From assembly GCA_001298545.1 (NCBI GenBank), contig LJCX01000005.1:310001-374000 (forward strand): a stretch of 64,000 nt of DNA. Direction: 5' to 3'. This DNA is from Actinobacteria bacterium OV320. Lineage in GTDB: Bacteria; Actinomycetota; Actinomycetes; Streptomycetales; Streptomycetaceae. The stretch's first letter is position 1. Each line of letters opens with the position of its first letter. Below, piece by piece: positions 27,202 to 35,960 of the stretch. A model generated the notes under the pieces. That model was not told where the DNA came from. It made no database searches and saw only the letters and a program-made list of their open reading frames with translations. The translations under genes were made by a program, and so were the position numbers.

Positions 27202-29703
27202 ATGGCAGAGCAGAGGGCAGATCAGCCGGCGGAGCGACCGGCGGAACAGTCGGCGGAGCAGTCGGCGGGGCAGTCCACGGAGTCCTGGGAACCGCCGCCG
27301 GCCGAGTGGAACGACACGGCGCGGCCGTTCGAGGACCAGGTCAGCATGATCGACCTGATCGAGCGGCGCGTCCGGGAGTCCCCCGACGCTCCCGCCGTCC
27401 GCCTCGGCGAGGGGGAGGTCAGGACGTACGCGCGGCTGTGGGCCGACTCGGGCCTGCTCGCCCGCTTCCTCGCCGGTCACGGGGTGGGCCGGGGCGCGTT
27501 CGTCGGCATCCTGCACGAGAACTCGTGGGACAGCGTGCTGGCGGTGGTCGGTGTGCTGCGCACCGGCGCCGCCTACGTGCCGCTGGACGCGCGCTGGCCG
27601 GCCACCCGGATCGCGGCGCCGCTGCGTCAGTCGGGCATCGACTGGCTCGTCACCGGCCACGCCCTGGCGCGCCGCGCGGAGGAGGCCGGGCAGCTCGCGG
27701 GCTCCGGCGTGCGGCTGGTCTGCACGGATCTGCGGGCCGCGGCCCCGGACCCGCTGGACACGGAGACGGTCGGGCTGCTGTGGGACACCGTCGCCGAGGA
27801 CGAGGACCTGGCCCGGGCCTCGGGCTTCAACCAGAACCCCGGCGACGGGATCTCCGCCGCGCAGATCGACACCTATGTCTCGCACGTGCGCGACCTGGTG
27901 CTGTCGGCGGCTCCGACGGTGGAGCGGCCCCGGGTCGTCGAGGTGGGCTGCGGCGCCGGTCTGATCGCGGGTGCGCTGCGGGACCGGGTGGCCGGTTACA
28001 CGGGCGTCGACGTGTCGGCCGTCGCGCTGGAGCGGGCGGGACGGGAGGCCGGCGAGGGGGCACGGTTCGTGCGGGCCGCGGCCGCCGACCTCGGCCGGGT
28101 GGTGGCCCCGGCGAGCGCGGACGTCGTCCTGCTCGCGAGCGTCGCCCAGTTCTTCCCCGGGTTCGAGTATCTGCGGTCCGTGCTGCGGGACGCCGTGGGC
28201 GCCCTGGCGCCGGGCGGGGCGGTGGTGCTCGCGGACCTCGCCGACCTCGCGGAGCCGGGCGAGGGACCCGACTCCGGTCATCTGCGGGTGCCCGCCGAGT
28301 GGTTCGGGCACCTCTCCGCCCAACTCGGCCTGCCGGTAAGGGCGGAGATCCACCGACGCGGTGGGGACGGCTGGCCGCCGGTCCTGCGGGACCGGTACGA
28401 CGTCGTCCTGCGCCTGGCGCCGCACGACACGGCCGCCCCGTACACGCCGGTGATCAGCGCCTGGAGCGACGTCGAGGAGGCCCGCGCCCTGCCGCTGCCG
28501 GCCGGCCCCGGCGCCGACGACACCGCGTACGTCATCTTCACCTCGGGCTCCACCGGCGTGCCGAAGGGCGTGTCGGTGCGCCACCGCAGTGCCGTCAACG
28601 TCATCCAGTGGGTGAACGAGACCTATGCGGTGGGTCCGGACGACTGTCTGCTGTGGGTCACCGCGCTCACCTTCGACCTGTCGGTCTACGACCTGCTCGG
28701 CGTGCTCGCGGCGGGCGCCAGTCTGCGCGTGGTCCCCGCCGCCGAACTGTCCGACGGCGAACGGCTGCTGGACATCATGCTGCGCGAGCCGATCACCTTC
28801 TGGGACTCGGCGCCCGCCGCGCTCGGCATGGTGATGTCCTTCGCCGACGAGCCGGACGGGACGGACGGGGCGAGCGCGACGGGCGGGACGGGCGGGACGG
28901 GTACGGCGAGCGCGCCGGGTGCGACGGCGGACGGCGGGCCGGTGCCGAGCCTGCGGCTGGTCTTCCTCAGCGGCGACTGGGTACCGCTGGCCCTGCCCGG
29001 CCGGGTCCGGGCCCGCTTCCCGCGGGCCCACGTCGTGGCGCTGGGCGGCGCGACCGAGGCGACGATCTGGTCCAACCACTTCGACGTCGGCGAGATCGAC
29101 CCGGCCTGGACGAGCGTCCCGTACGGCAAGCCGATCCAGAACGCCCGCTACTACGTCCTGGACGGCGACCGCAAACCGTGTCCGATCGGCGTCGAGGGCG
29201 ATCTCCACATCGCGGGCGTGGTGGTGGCCGACGGATATGTCGGCGATCCGGAGCTGACGGCCGCGAAGTTCACGGCCGACACGGTGAGCGGTCTGGCGGA
29301 CGAGTCCATGTACGCCACGGGCGACCGGGCGCGCTGGATGGCCGACGGCAACCTGGAGTTCCGGGGCCGCCGGGACGACCAGGTCAAGGTCCGCGGCTAC
29401 CGGATCGAACTGGGCGAGGTGCTGGCCGCCCTGCGTCAGGTGCCGGGGGCGGTGGACTGCGCGGTCACCACGCTGCGGGGCGACGACGGCCCGCAGATCG
29501 TGGCGGCGGTGGCCGTGGGGGGCTCGGAGCCCTCGCCGGGCGGCGGGTTCGTCCGCCGCCACCTCGCGCAGAACCTGCCCAGCTACATGCTTCCGGAGCA
29601 TGTGCTCGTCCTGCCGGCCCTGCCGGTCGGCCCCACGGGCAAGGTCGACCGGGAACGGCTGGCCCGTCTGGCAGCCCGCCCCCGAAACCGCCGACGGACC
29701 TGA
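27202..29703 (+). CDS. marQ: Interrupted adenylation domain with embedded methyltransferase (MarQ-like)
   Basis: 833 residues. The ATG at 27202 follows GAAGGAGGG. The N-terminus is Glu/Gln/Ala repeats. The adenylation domain is split. The a2 region (GVLRTGAAYVPLDARW, about 120) is followed by a methyltransferase insert (motif I VVEVGCGAGLIAGAL, about 245-415), and a3 (FTSGSTGVPKG, about 450) resumes the domain to A10 GPTGKVDRER. Hand-read specificity residues are D-L-Y-D-F-S-L-I-W, close to the cysteine code DLYNLSLIW. Interrupted domains with the insert between a2 and a3 (TioN, MarQ) activate Cys and methylate its sulfur. There is no C or PCP domain; the free PCP at 17850 is the likely acceptor. 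No MbtH-like gene is in the window. Confidence 0.87.
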   Translation: MAEQRADQPAERPAEQSAEQSAGQSTESWEPPPAEWNDTARPFEDQVSMIDLIERRVRESPDAPAVRLGEGEVRTYARLWADSGLLARFLAGHGVGRGAFVGILHENSWDSVLAVVGVLRTGAAYVPLDARWPATRIAAPLRQSGIDWLVTGHALARRAEEAGQLAGSGVRLVCTDLRAAAPDPLDTETVGLLWDTVAEDEDLARASGFNQNPGDGISAAQIDTYVSHVRDLVLSAAPTVERPRVVEVGCGAGLIAGALRDRVAGYTGVDVSAVALERAGREAGEGARFVRAAAADLGRVVAPASADVVLLASVAQFFPGFEYLRSVLRDAVGALAPGGAVVLADLADLAEPGEGPDSGHLRVPAEWFGHLSAQLGLPVRAEIHRRGGDGWPPVLRDRYDVVLRLAPHDTAAPYTPVISAWSDVEEARALPLPAGPGADDTAYVIFTSGSTGVPKGVSVRHRSAVNVIQWVNETYAVGPDDCLLWVTALTFDLSVYDLLGVLAAGASLRVVPAAELSDGERLLDIMLREPITFWDSAPAALGMVMSFADEPDGTDGASATGGTGGTGTASAPGATADGGPVPSLRLVFLSGDWVPLALPGRVRARFPRAHVVALGGATEATIWSNHFDVGEIDPAWTSVPYGKPIQNARYYVLDGDRKPCPIGVEGDLHIAGVVVADGYVGDPELTAAKFTADTVSGLADESMYATGDRARWMADGNLEFRGRRDDQVKVRGYRIELGEVLAALRQVPGAVDCAVTTLRGDDGPQIVAAVAVGGSEPSPGGGFVRRHLAQNLPSYMLPEHVLVLPALPVGPTGKVDRERLARLAARPRNRRRT

Positions 29704-29737
29704 GCGCCGAGAGGTGCGGGGCACCCGGCGAACCGAG

Positions 29738-29777
29738 GGGGGCGGGACACCCGGCAGACGCCGGGTGTCCCGCCCCC
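29738..29777. terminator. Strong bidirectional terminator closing the biosynthetic cluster
   Basis: An 18-bp perfect stem (29738-29755 with 29760-29777) and a 4-nt loop lie between two convergent genes. This marks the right boundary of the cluster. Confidence 0.85.
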
Positions 29778-29795
29778 TCCGCGGCCGCACGGGTC

Positions 29796-30746
29796 CTAGC
29801 CGCGCACGCCCAGCTTCCACACCATCGCGGCGACGGCGTCGCTGTTGACGTCCAGGGCCCGCCTGTCGATGTTGGCGGGGGTGTCGCAGGCCTGGTGGTA
29901 GCACTTGTCCATGGCCTCACCGGCGGTGCCGCCCCACTTCGCGGCCTGCTCCGGGGTCTTGATCTCGGCGGATCCGGTGAAGATTCCGCCCACCGGGACG
30001 CCCTTGGCCAGAAACGGCTCGTGGTCGCTGCGGCCGTTGAGGGCGGTCGCGGGCTCGGTGGGGATGCCCTTGGCGGCGAAGTACCGGTCGAAGTGCCGGG
30101 CGACCTCCGGACTCTGGTCATAGACGAAGTAGCCGGGGTTCGGTGAGCCGATCATGTCGAAGTTCAGATAGGCGGTGATCTTCGACAGTTCGGCCGCCGG
30201 CAGGGTGTTCACGTAGTGCGTGGACCCGATGTAGGTCTCCTCCTCCGTTCCCCAGAAGCCGAACCGGAGGTGTTGGGAAGGGGTGACGTTCTTCGCGGAA
30301 ACCGTCAGCGCGGTCTCCAGGATCGCGGCGACGCTGGAGCCGTTGTCGTTGATTCCGGGACTTGTCTCCACCGAGTCGAGGTGCGCCCCGACCATGAGGA
30401 CTTTTCCGGTCTGACCGCCCCGGGGCCAGTCGGCGATCAGATTCCAGCTCTTCTTTCCACCGAACTCGAATTCCTGGAGCGAGGTGGTGAATCCGGCGGC
30501 GTCCAGCTTTTTCTTCACATAATCGACGGAGGCCTGATAGCCGGCCGTGCCATGGGCACGGTTTCCGCTGTTCGCGTCCGAGATCCGCTGGAGCGCGTCC
30601 AGGTGCCGCATCACTCTGGAGACCGAGAGATCGGGCGCCGCACCTGCCTGAGCAGGCTCTTCCGCATGTACACCGACCGTTGTCAGCAACAGGACGGACA
30701 GCGTGGACGCCGCGACGACGGCCGGACGGGACGGCTTGAAAGGCAC
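29796..30746 (-). CDS. Secreted M28 aminopeptidase
   Basis: 316 residues from the GTG at 30746 with AGAAGGG upstream. A Sec signal peptide is visible (basic start, hydrophobic VVAASTLSVLLLTTVG, then VHAEE). The two-zinc aminopeptidase ligands appear in order: His/Asp in GAHLDSVE, Asp in GINDNGSS, Glu-Glu in WGTEEE, Asp in NFDMIG and His in CYHQACDT. The layout matches the Streptomyces griseus aminopeptidase family, which removes N-terminal hydrophobic residues from peptides outside the cell. It is not part of the cluster, being transcribed against it behind a terminator. Confidence 0.92.
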   Translation of the reverse strand: MPFKPSRPAVVAASTLSVLLLTTVGVHAEEPAQAGAAPDLSVSRVMRHLDALQRISDANSGNRAHGTAGYQASVDYVKKKLDAAGFTTSLQEFEFGGKKSWNLIADWPRGGQTGKVLMVGAHLDSVETSPGINDNGSSVAAILETALTVSAKNVTPSQHLRFGFWGTEEETYIGSTHYVNTLPAAELSKITAYLNFDMIGSPNPGYFVYDQSPEVARHFDRYFAAKGIPTEPATALNGRSDHEPFLAKGVPVGGIFTGSAEIKTPEQAAKWGGTAGEAMDKCYHQACDTPANIDRRALDVNSDAVAAMVWKLGVRG

Positions 30747-30852
30747 AGCTGTTTCCCTTCTCGGTACGAGCAATTGATCTTTTCGAATGCTTCCACGAAG
30801 CCCGCACCGAAGCCAACAGACTTCAACAGACTTCACAAACGGAACCGTCCGG

Positions 30853-30881
30853 ACGCTACTTTTCCGCCAGGTAGGTCACAA
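30853..30881 (-). promoter_or_regulatory. Sigma-70-type promoter of the aminopeptidase gene
   Basis: Read on the minus strand, TTGTGA (30881-30876), 17 nt and TAGCGT (30858-30853) form a plausible vegetative promoter about 105 nt upstream of the start. The leader contains two direct copies of gaagtctgtt. Confidence 0.45.
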
Positions 30882-31014
30882 TGGCTTTCTCTCCCGAAAA
30901 CCCACCGGAAATCAACGGTCGACGACCGGCGCCACGCCGAAAAAACACGAGCATTCATGACGCGTTTCGCACTGTCGAGAACCGGCTCGGCCGAACCACG
31001 GAACTGACGAACTA

Positions 31015-31138
31015 CGGCACCACGGCACCACGGCACTACGGGACTTCGGCACCACGGCACTACGGGACTTCGGCACTACGGGACTACGGGACTCGGGACT
31101 ACGGGACTACGGGACTACGGGACTACGGGACTACGGGA
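31015..31138. repeat. Tandem 9-bp repeat array (GACTACGGG)
   Basis: In the 712-nt gap between the aminopeptidase and glycosidase genes, imperfect units (ggcaccacg, ggcactacg, ggacttcgg) grade into about seven near-perfect copies of GACTACGGG, one losing three bases. There is no spacer structure, so it is not a CRISPR. The rest of the gap up to the operators is ordinary GC-rich sequence. Confidence 0.85.
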
Positions 31139-31341
31139 CCCAACAGCGGGACCGGACCGCCGGACTCGTTCACGGGGAGGGACCGCCGGACTCGTCCACG
31201 GGACCGGCCCACCGGGCATCTCACCGCACCGACGGCCGGGCCGCCGCACCCCGCCCGCCGCACCCGTCACCCGGCCCCCGGACGTTACGCGCCGGAAACC
31301 TTGACGATCACATCGCCGGGTGCCACGATTCCGGCGCCGCC

Positions 31342-31357
31342 ATGTTTACGTAAACAT
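31342..31357. promoter_or_regulatory. LacI-family operator 1 (ATGTTTACGTAAACAT)
   Basis: Perfect 16-bp palindrome with the central CG typical of LacI-family sites, 102 nt upstream of the GH5 gene. Its centre is 35 bp from that of the second site. Confidence 0.75.
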
Positions 31358-31375
31358 CAGCCACCCCAAGGCGTT

Positions 31376-31393
31376 GATGTTTACGCAAACATC
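31376..31393. promoter_or_regulatory. LacI-family operator 2 (GATGTTTACGCAAACATC)
   Basis: Near-perfect 18-bp palindrome sharing the TGTTTACG core with operator 1. Two sites about 3.3 helical turns apart, just ahead of a secreted glycosidase, suggest sugar-responsive repression. Confidence 0.75.
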
Positions 31394-31458
31394 GCGTGGC
31401 GGCCGCCGCCCAGCCCGCGCGTCCCAGCGCCGAGCCGCCTCTCCTGAAAGGGCACGTC

Positions 31459-32526
31459 ATGCGCAAGACCCCCACCAGAGCCTCCCGCACCCCCCGCCTG
31501 CGCGCCGCCCTCGTCGCGGTCGCCGTCGCCGCCGTCACCGGCACGACCCTGGCCGGCAGCCCGGCCGCCGCCTCCTCCGGCACCGCGCCGACCACCGACA
31601 CGACCCAGTTCAAGGGCGTGAACTGGGCCGACCCGCGCGACAACTTCGCCGACGACCTCCTCCAGCTGTCCGGTCTGTCGACCACGGACACCTACCGGCA
31701 GACCTACGCGAAGGCGACCCGGATCATCGCGGCGTTCCGCGCGAACCTCGGCGCCAACACCGTGCGGCTGCCCATCAACCCGTACACGGTCAACGGCGCC
31801 TACTGGAAGTCCTACCGCGGGGTCATCGACGCGGCCTCGGACCAGGGCTTCAAGGTCATCGTGTCCTACTGGGAGGGCACTGGCGCCCAGAAGGACGGCT
31901 TCATCGACGACACGGCCACGTACTGGCCGATGTGGGACACCGTCGTCAAGGCGTACAAGAACGACAGCCGCGTCTACTTCGAGCCGATGAACGAGCCGCA
32001 CGGCTACACCGACACCGAGTGGGCCGACATCGCGGCCAAGTGGCTGTCGACGTACGCGAAGGTCCCGCGCAACCGGGTGTTCGTCAGCGGCGCCGGCTAC
32101 AACGACCACGTCACCACGGTCTGCGCCGACCCGCGGCTGAAGGGCACGTACCTCTCCCTGCACCACTACGGGTTCTGGAAGGACTACGCGACCTACGACC
32201 AGTGGGTGGCCGACCTGAAGGTGCGCATCGGCGACTGCGCGAACCGCACCGTCGCGGACGAGTTCGGGGCCCCGATGACCACCGGGCTGAACTACAACGT
32301 GAAGACGCCGGACGACAACTTCGTCAACTACGTCCAGGCCGTCACCGACACCTTCCGCGAGCTGAAGATGGGCTCCGTGTACTGGCCGGGTCTGCGCACC
32401 GACGACACATACTCGCTGCAGACCCTCACCGGCACCACCGCCCGCCCCTGGCTGGCCACCACCAACCAGTCGGGCGCCGACCGCCTCGCCTGGGCATGGG
32501 GCCGGGGCAAGCCCGTCAAGGGCTGA
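31459..32526 (+). CDS. Secreted GH5-family glycoside hydrolase (cellulase/mannanase-like)
   Basis: 355 residues from the ATG at 31459. The N-terminus is a twin-Arg-containing basic region, a hydrophobic core and an AAASSG cleavage context, so it is exported. The GH5 acid/base Glu is in EPMNEPHG and the nucleophile Glu is in ADEFGAP; the conserved HHYGFW and WPGLR segments line the site. No carbohydrate-binding module is attached. The exact substrate (beta-1,4-glucan, mannan or another) is not readable. Two LacI-type operators upstream imply control by a sugar-responsive repressor. Confidence 0.9.
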   Translation: MRKTPTRASRTPRLRAALVAVAVAAVTGTTLAGSPAAASSGTAPTTDTTQFKGVNWADPRDNFADDLLQLSGLSTTDTYRQTYAKATRIIAAFRANLGANTVRLPINPYTVNGAYWKSYRGVIDAASDQGFKVIVSYWEGTGAQKDGFIDDTATYWPMWDTVVKAYKNDSRVYFEPMNEPHGYTDTEWADIAAKWLSTYAKVPRNRVFVSGAGYNDHVTTVCADPRLKGTYLSLHHYGFWKDYATYDQWVADLKVRIGDCANRTVADEFGAPMTTGLNYNVKTPDDNFVNYVQAVTDTFRELKMGSVYWPGLRTDDTYSLQTLTGTTARPWLATTNQSGADRLAWAWGRGKPVKG

Positions 32527-32689
32527 GGCGCCCGAGCGTCCGGACGTGAGCCCCTCGCCTGACCGGTTGCCCGGCAGCGGCCCCCACCGCGCCCGGCCCG
32601 TCACGCGCGAGGGGAGCACGGCCGGGCCCGACCGATCGTCGTCACCGGGGCGGCCGACCTGACGGCCGGCCCGGTGGCGGCCTGCCCGG

Positions 32690-34819
32690 CTACACCGTCG
32701 GCTCCCCGCCGGGGCCCGCGTCGACGTAGTCGGCGACGAGGGCGGCGAACTCGTCGGGCGCGGCGAGCCGCAGGCCGAGGGTCTCGGCCTTGGTCCGCTT
32801 GGATCCGGCGCCCTCGCCCGCGACGACCAGGCTGGTCTTCTTGGAGACGCTGGACGAGGAGCGGCCCCCGGCGCGCTCGATGAGTTCGTTCATCTGGTTG
32901 CGGCTGAGCTTCTCCAGCGCCCCGGTCATCGCGCCGGTGACGACCACGGTCATCCCGGCCAGCGGCCCGGCGGCGGCGACGGCCCGCGTGCCGTCGCCCC
33001 CGCTCTCGCCGTCGGCCCCGTCGGGCGTCGCCGGTGCGGGCGGGGTGGCGCCGGGCTCGGTCATGTTCACCCCGGCGGCGACGAGCTGGTCGATGAGCGG
33101 GGCGAGTTCGGCGAGCTCGGCGACGATGGACGGGGCCTTCTCGGTGCCGATGCCCTCGACCTGCTGGATCGCCTCGGCGTCGGCGGCGCGCAGCAGGTCC
33201 ATGGTGGCGAAGTGGCGTGCGATCCGGCGGGACATGGAGCGGCCGGTGCCGCGGACCCCGAGGGCGCACAGCACGCGGGACAGCGGCTGGTTCCTGGCCG
33301 TGGCGAGCGCGGCGAGGAGGTTGTCGGTGCTGGTCTCCCCCATCCGTTCCAGGCCGAGGAGCTGGTCGCGGGTGAGGGCGAACAGGCCGGCGAGGTCGGT
33401 GACCAGTCCGGCTTCGACGAGCTGGACGACCCGGGTGTGGCCGAGGCCCTCGATGTCGAGCTGGTCGCGTCCGGCGGCGTAGGAGAGGGAGGCGACGAGG
33501 TGGCAGTCGCGGCCGTTGACGCAGCGCCAGCGCTGCTCGCTGGTGTCGATGCCCGATCCGCAGCGCGGGCACGCCTCGGGGAAGACGATGGGCTGTTCGT
33601 CACCGGTGCGCAGATGGGCGACGGGCGCCTCGATGCGGGGGATGACGTCCCCGGCCCGGTGGACCATGACGTGGTCGCCGAGGCGCAGGTCGCGGCGGGT
33701 GATGTCGGCCGGGTTGTGGAGGGTGGCGTAGGTGATGGTGGAGCCGTCGATCTCGACCGGCTCCAGGACGGCGCGCGGGGCGATGATGCCGGTGCGGCCC
33801 ACGTTCCACTCCACCGCCAGCAGCCGGGTGATCTTCTCGACGGCGGGCAGCTTGTAGGCGGTCGCCCAGCGCGGGGCGCGGGAACCCGAGCCGGCGGCCC
33901 GCTGGTCGGCGGCGAGGTCGGCCTTGACGACGATCCCGTCGATCCCGAACGGCAGCGAGGCGCGCAGCCCGGCGATCTCGGCCACCCGGGCCAGGACCTC
34001 TTCGACGGTGCTCGCGGTGACGCCGGGGACGGCCGTGGTCGCGGTGGTGTTCACGCCGTAGCCGCCGGCCCGCGCCATGAGGTCGCTGTGCGCGCTCTCG
34101 TCCAGCAGCGCGGCCAGCGCCGGTTCCGTGTCGTCCAGGGGCAGCAGTCCGTAGCCGAAGAAGGTCATCGGGACGGTGTACGCGCGTTCCCTGGCGCGCA
34201 GGGTGCCCGCCGCGGCGTTGCGCGGGTTGGCGAACGGCGCGCCGCCGTGCGCGGTGCGCACCTCGTTGGCGTGCTCGAACTGGGCGGTCGTCATCAGGAC
34301 CTCGCCGCGTACCTCGACCGTGACCGGCTCCGTCAGTTCGGCCGGCAGGCCCTCGACGGTGCCGATCGCGTGCGAGACGTCCTCGCCGGCCGTCCCGTCG
34401 CCCCGGGTGATGAGCCGCGTCAGGCGGCCGCGGGTGTAGCGGGCCGCGATCGCCAGACCGTCCAGCTTCGGCTCGACGCCGAACGCGGTGATGTCGTGGC
34501 CGACGCGCCGGGTGAGCGAGGCGGTCCACGCGGTGAACTCCTCCGCGGAGAAGACGTTGTCCAGGCTCAGCATCGCTCTCGTGTGCGGGACATCGCCCTC
34601 GACCGCCCCGCCGGCGACCTTGCCGGTCGGCGAGTCGGGCAGCACCTGCTCCGGGTTCTCGTCCTCCCACGCCGCGATGGCGCGCACCAGCCTGTCGTAG
34701 GCGTCGTCGTCCAGCACCGAAGTGCCACCCGCGTAGTAGGCGGCCGACGCCTTCACCGCGTCCTCGATCGCCTGCGCGTAGGCGACGGCGTCCACAATCA
34801 CTGCACCGGGTGTTGTCAT
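32690..34819 (-). CDS. ligA: NAD-dependent DNA ligase
   Basis: 709 residues. All LigA parts are present: adenylation Lys in [11 protein letters not shown] fold ([20 protein letters not shown]), a four-Cys zinc finger (CPRCGSG then RCVNGRDC), helix-hairpin-helix repeats ([21 protein letters not shown]) and a C-terminal BRCT domain ([13 protein letters not shown]). The linker before the BRCT is Ala/Pro/Gly-rich. It seals nicks using NAD+. The gene is monocistronic with no replication genes nearby, so it could be a second LigA rather than the essential copy; that cannot be settled from this window. The 163-nt convergent gap to the GH5 gene shows no clear stem. Confidence 0.93.
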   Translation of the reverse strand: MTTPGAVIVDAVAYAQAIEDAVKASAAYYAGGTSVLDDDAYDRLVRAIAAWEDENPEQVLPDSPTGKVAGGAVEGDVPHTRAMLSLDNVFSAEEFTAWTASLTRRVGHDITAFGVEPKLDGLAIAARYTRGRLTRLITRGDGTAGEDVSHAIGTVEGLPAELTEPVTVEVRGEVLMTTAQFEHANEVRTAHGGAPFANPRNAAAGTLRARERAYTVPMTFFGYGLLPLDDTEPALAALLDESAHSDLMARAGGYGVNTTATTAVPGVTASTVEEVLARVAEIAGLRASLPFGIDGIVVKADLAADQRAAGSGSRAPRWATAYKLPAVEKITRLLAVEWNVGRTGIIAPRAVLEPVEIDGSTITYATLHNPADITRRDLRLGDHVMVHRAGDVIPRIEAPVAHLRTGDEQPIVFPEACPRCGSGIDTSEQRWRCVNGRDCHLVASLSYAAGRDQLDIEGLGHTRVVQLVEAGLVTDLAGLFALTRDQLLGLERMGETSTDNLLAALATARNQPLSRVLCALGVRGTGRSMSRRIARHFATMDLLRAADAEAIQQVEGIGTEKAPSIVAELAELAPLIDQLVAAGVNMTEPGATPPAPATPDGADGESGGDGTRAVAAAGPLAGMTVVVTGAMTGALEKLSRNQMNELIERAGGRSSSSVSKKTSLVVAGEGAGSKRTKAETLGLRLAAPDEFAALVADYVDAGPGGEPTV

Positions 34820-34910
34820 GCCTCACATCCTGCCTGCCACCACTGACAATGCCCCGGACGAGAGAGCGGCGGCCCCCGACTCCGGGGGCGGCCCCGGCCG
34901 GGATACGCCG

Positions 34911-34940
34911 TTGATCCACCCGCCGCCCACCCCATAGGTT
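34911..34940 (+). promoter_or_regulatory. Promoter giving a leaderless transcript of the LLM oxidoreductase gene
   Basis: TTGATC (34911-34916), 18 nt and TAGGTT (34935-34940) stand 6 nt before the ATG at 34947, so transcription should begin at or next to the start codon. There is no ribosome-binding site in between. Confidence 0.55.
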
Positions 34941-34946
34941 CCGGGC

Positions 34947-35828
34947 ATGACGAACGTGACGAACGTACGGGTCGGTGTCATGTACGACCGCGACTGGGCT
35001 CCCGAGGAGTTGCCCGGGTTCGCGCGGCGGGCCGAGGCGCTCGGGGTGGACGACCTGTGGGTGGTCGAGGACCTCGGCTGGAACGGCGGGGTGTCGGCGG
35101 CGGCCGTGGCGCTGGGGGCGACCGAGCGGCTGCGGGTGGGCATCGGGATCGCGCCGGCGCCGCTGCGCAGTCCGGCGTTGCTGGCGATGGAACTGGCCAC
35201 GCTGGCGCGGGTGTTCCCCGGGCGGCTGGTCGCCGGGATCGGGCACGGGGTGCGGGAGTGGATGGAGTCGGTCGGCGTCGCTCCCCGGTCGCCGCTGGCT
35301 CTCCTGGAGGAGACGATCACCTCCGTGCGCGCGCTGCTGCGCGGTGAGCGCGTCGAACTGGAGGGGCGTGAAGTACGTCTGGACGGCGTGCGGTTGGTGC
35401 ATCCTCCGGTGCCGGTGCCGCCGGTGGTGGCGGGCGTGGTCCGTCCGCGTTCCCTCGAACTGTCCGGCCGGGTCGCGGACGGCACCCTGATCGCCGAGGG
35501 GCACGGGCCGCAGGATCTGGAGAACACCCGGGCCCTCACCGCCAAGGGCGGGGCCGGTCCCGACCACACGCTGACCGTGCTGTCCTTCGCCTGTGTGGGC
35601 GACGACCCCGAGCAGGTCGCGCGGCTCCTGCACCCGCACACCGAGGGGCACGGCGCCTGGCTGGGCCGCCCGCAGGACGAGGTGTTCACCGTCTCGGGCA
35701 CCCCGGCGCAGGCCGTCGCCGACATCCACGCCCTGAAGGACTCCGGCGCCGACACCGTCGTCCTGCGCATCGTCGGCCCCGAGCCGCTGCGCCAGCTGGA
35801 AGCCGTGCTGACGGCTTTCGGACGCTGA
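34947..35828 (+). CDS. LLM-class F420/FMN-dependent oxidoreductase
   Basis: 293 residues with the luciferase-like TIM-barrel pattern: RVGVMYDRDWAPEEL at strand 1, RLRVGIGIAPAPLRSP, then FPGRLVAGIGHGVREWM and VVAGVVRPRSLELSG. Members use reduced flavin or F420 to oxidise small molecules. It is transcribed divergently from the ligase gene and is not in an operon with the monooxygenase 132 nt downstream. The substrate is unknown. Confidence 0.85.
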   Translation: MTNVTNVRVGVMYDRDWAPEELPGFARRAEALGVDDLWVVEDLGWNGGVSAAAVALGATERLRVGIGIAPAPLRSPALLAMELATLARVFPGRLVAGIGHGVREWMESVGVAPRSPLALLEETITSVRALLRGERVELEGREVRLDGVRLVHPPVPVPPVVAGVVRPRSLELSGRVADGTLIAEGHGPQDLENTRALTAKGGAGPDHTLTVLSFACVGDDPEQVARLLHPHTEGHGAWLGRPQDEVFTVSGTPAQAVADIHALKDSGADTVVLRIVGPEPLRQLEAVLTAFGR

Positions 35829-35960
35829 ACGGGTGAAAGGGCGGCCCGGACCGGTCGTGCGGTGCGCGGCCGGAACTCCGGGCCGCCGTCCGGGCGTTCT
35901 CCCGTGGGTGGCGTACGACGACGGGGCCGTGCGTCCATGAGCGGAACAGCGGGGTGAGAC

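Noticed and set aside
31015..31138. Possible CRISPR array
   Set aside because: The units are about 9 bp, directly adjacent, with no unique spacers and no cas genes nearby.
30881..31447. A plus-strand frame of 188 codons over the repeat array
   Set aside because: Its middle is just the translated 9-bp repeat, it overlaps the LacI operators, and it has no ribosome-binding site or domain.
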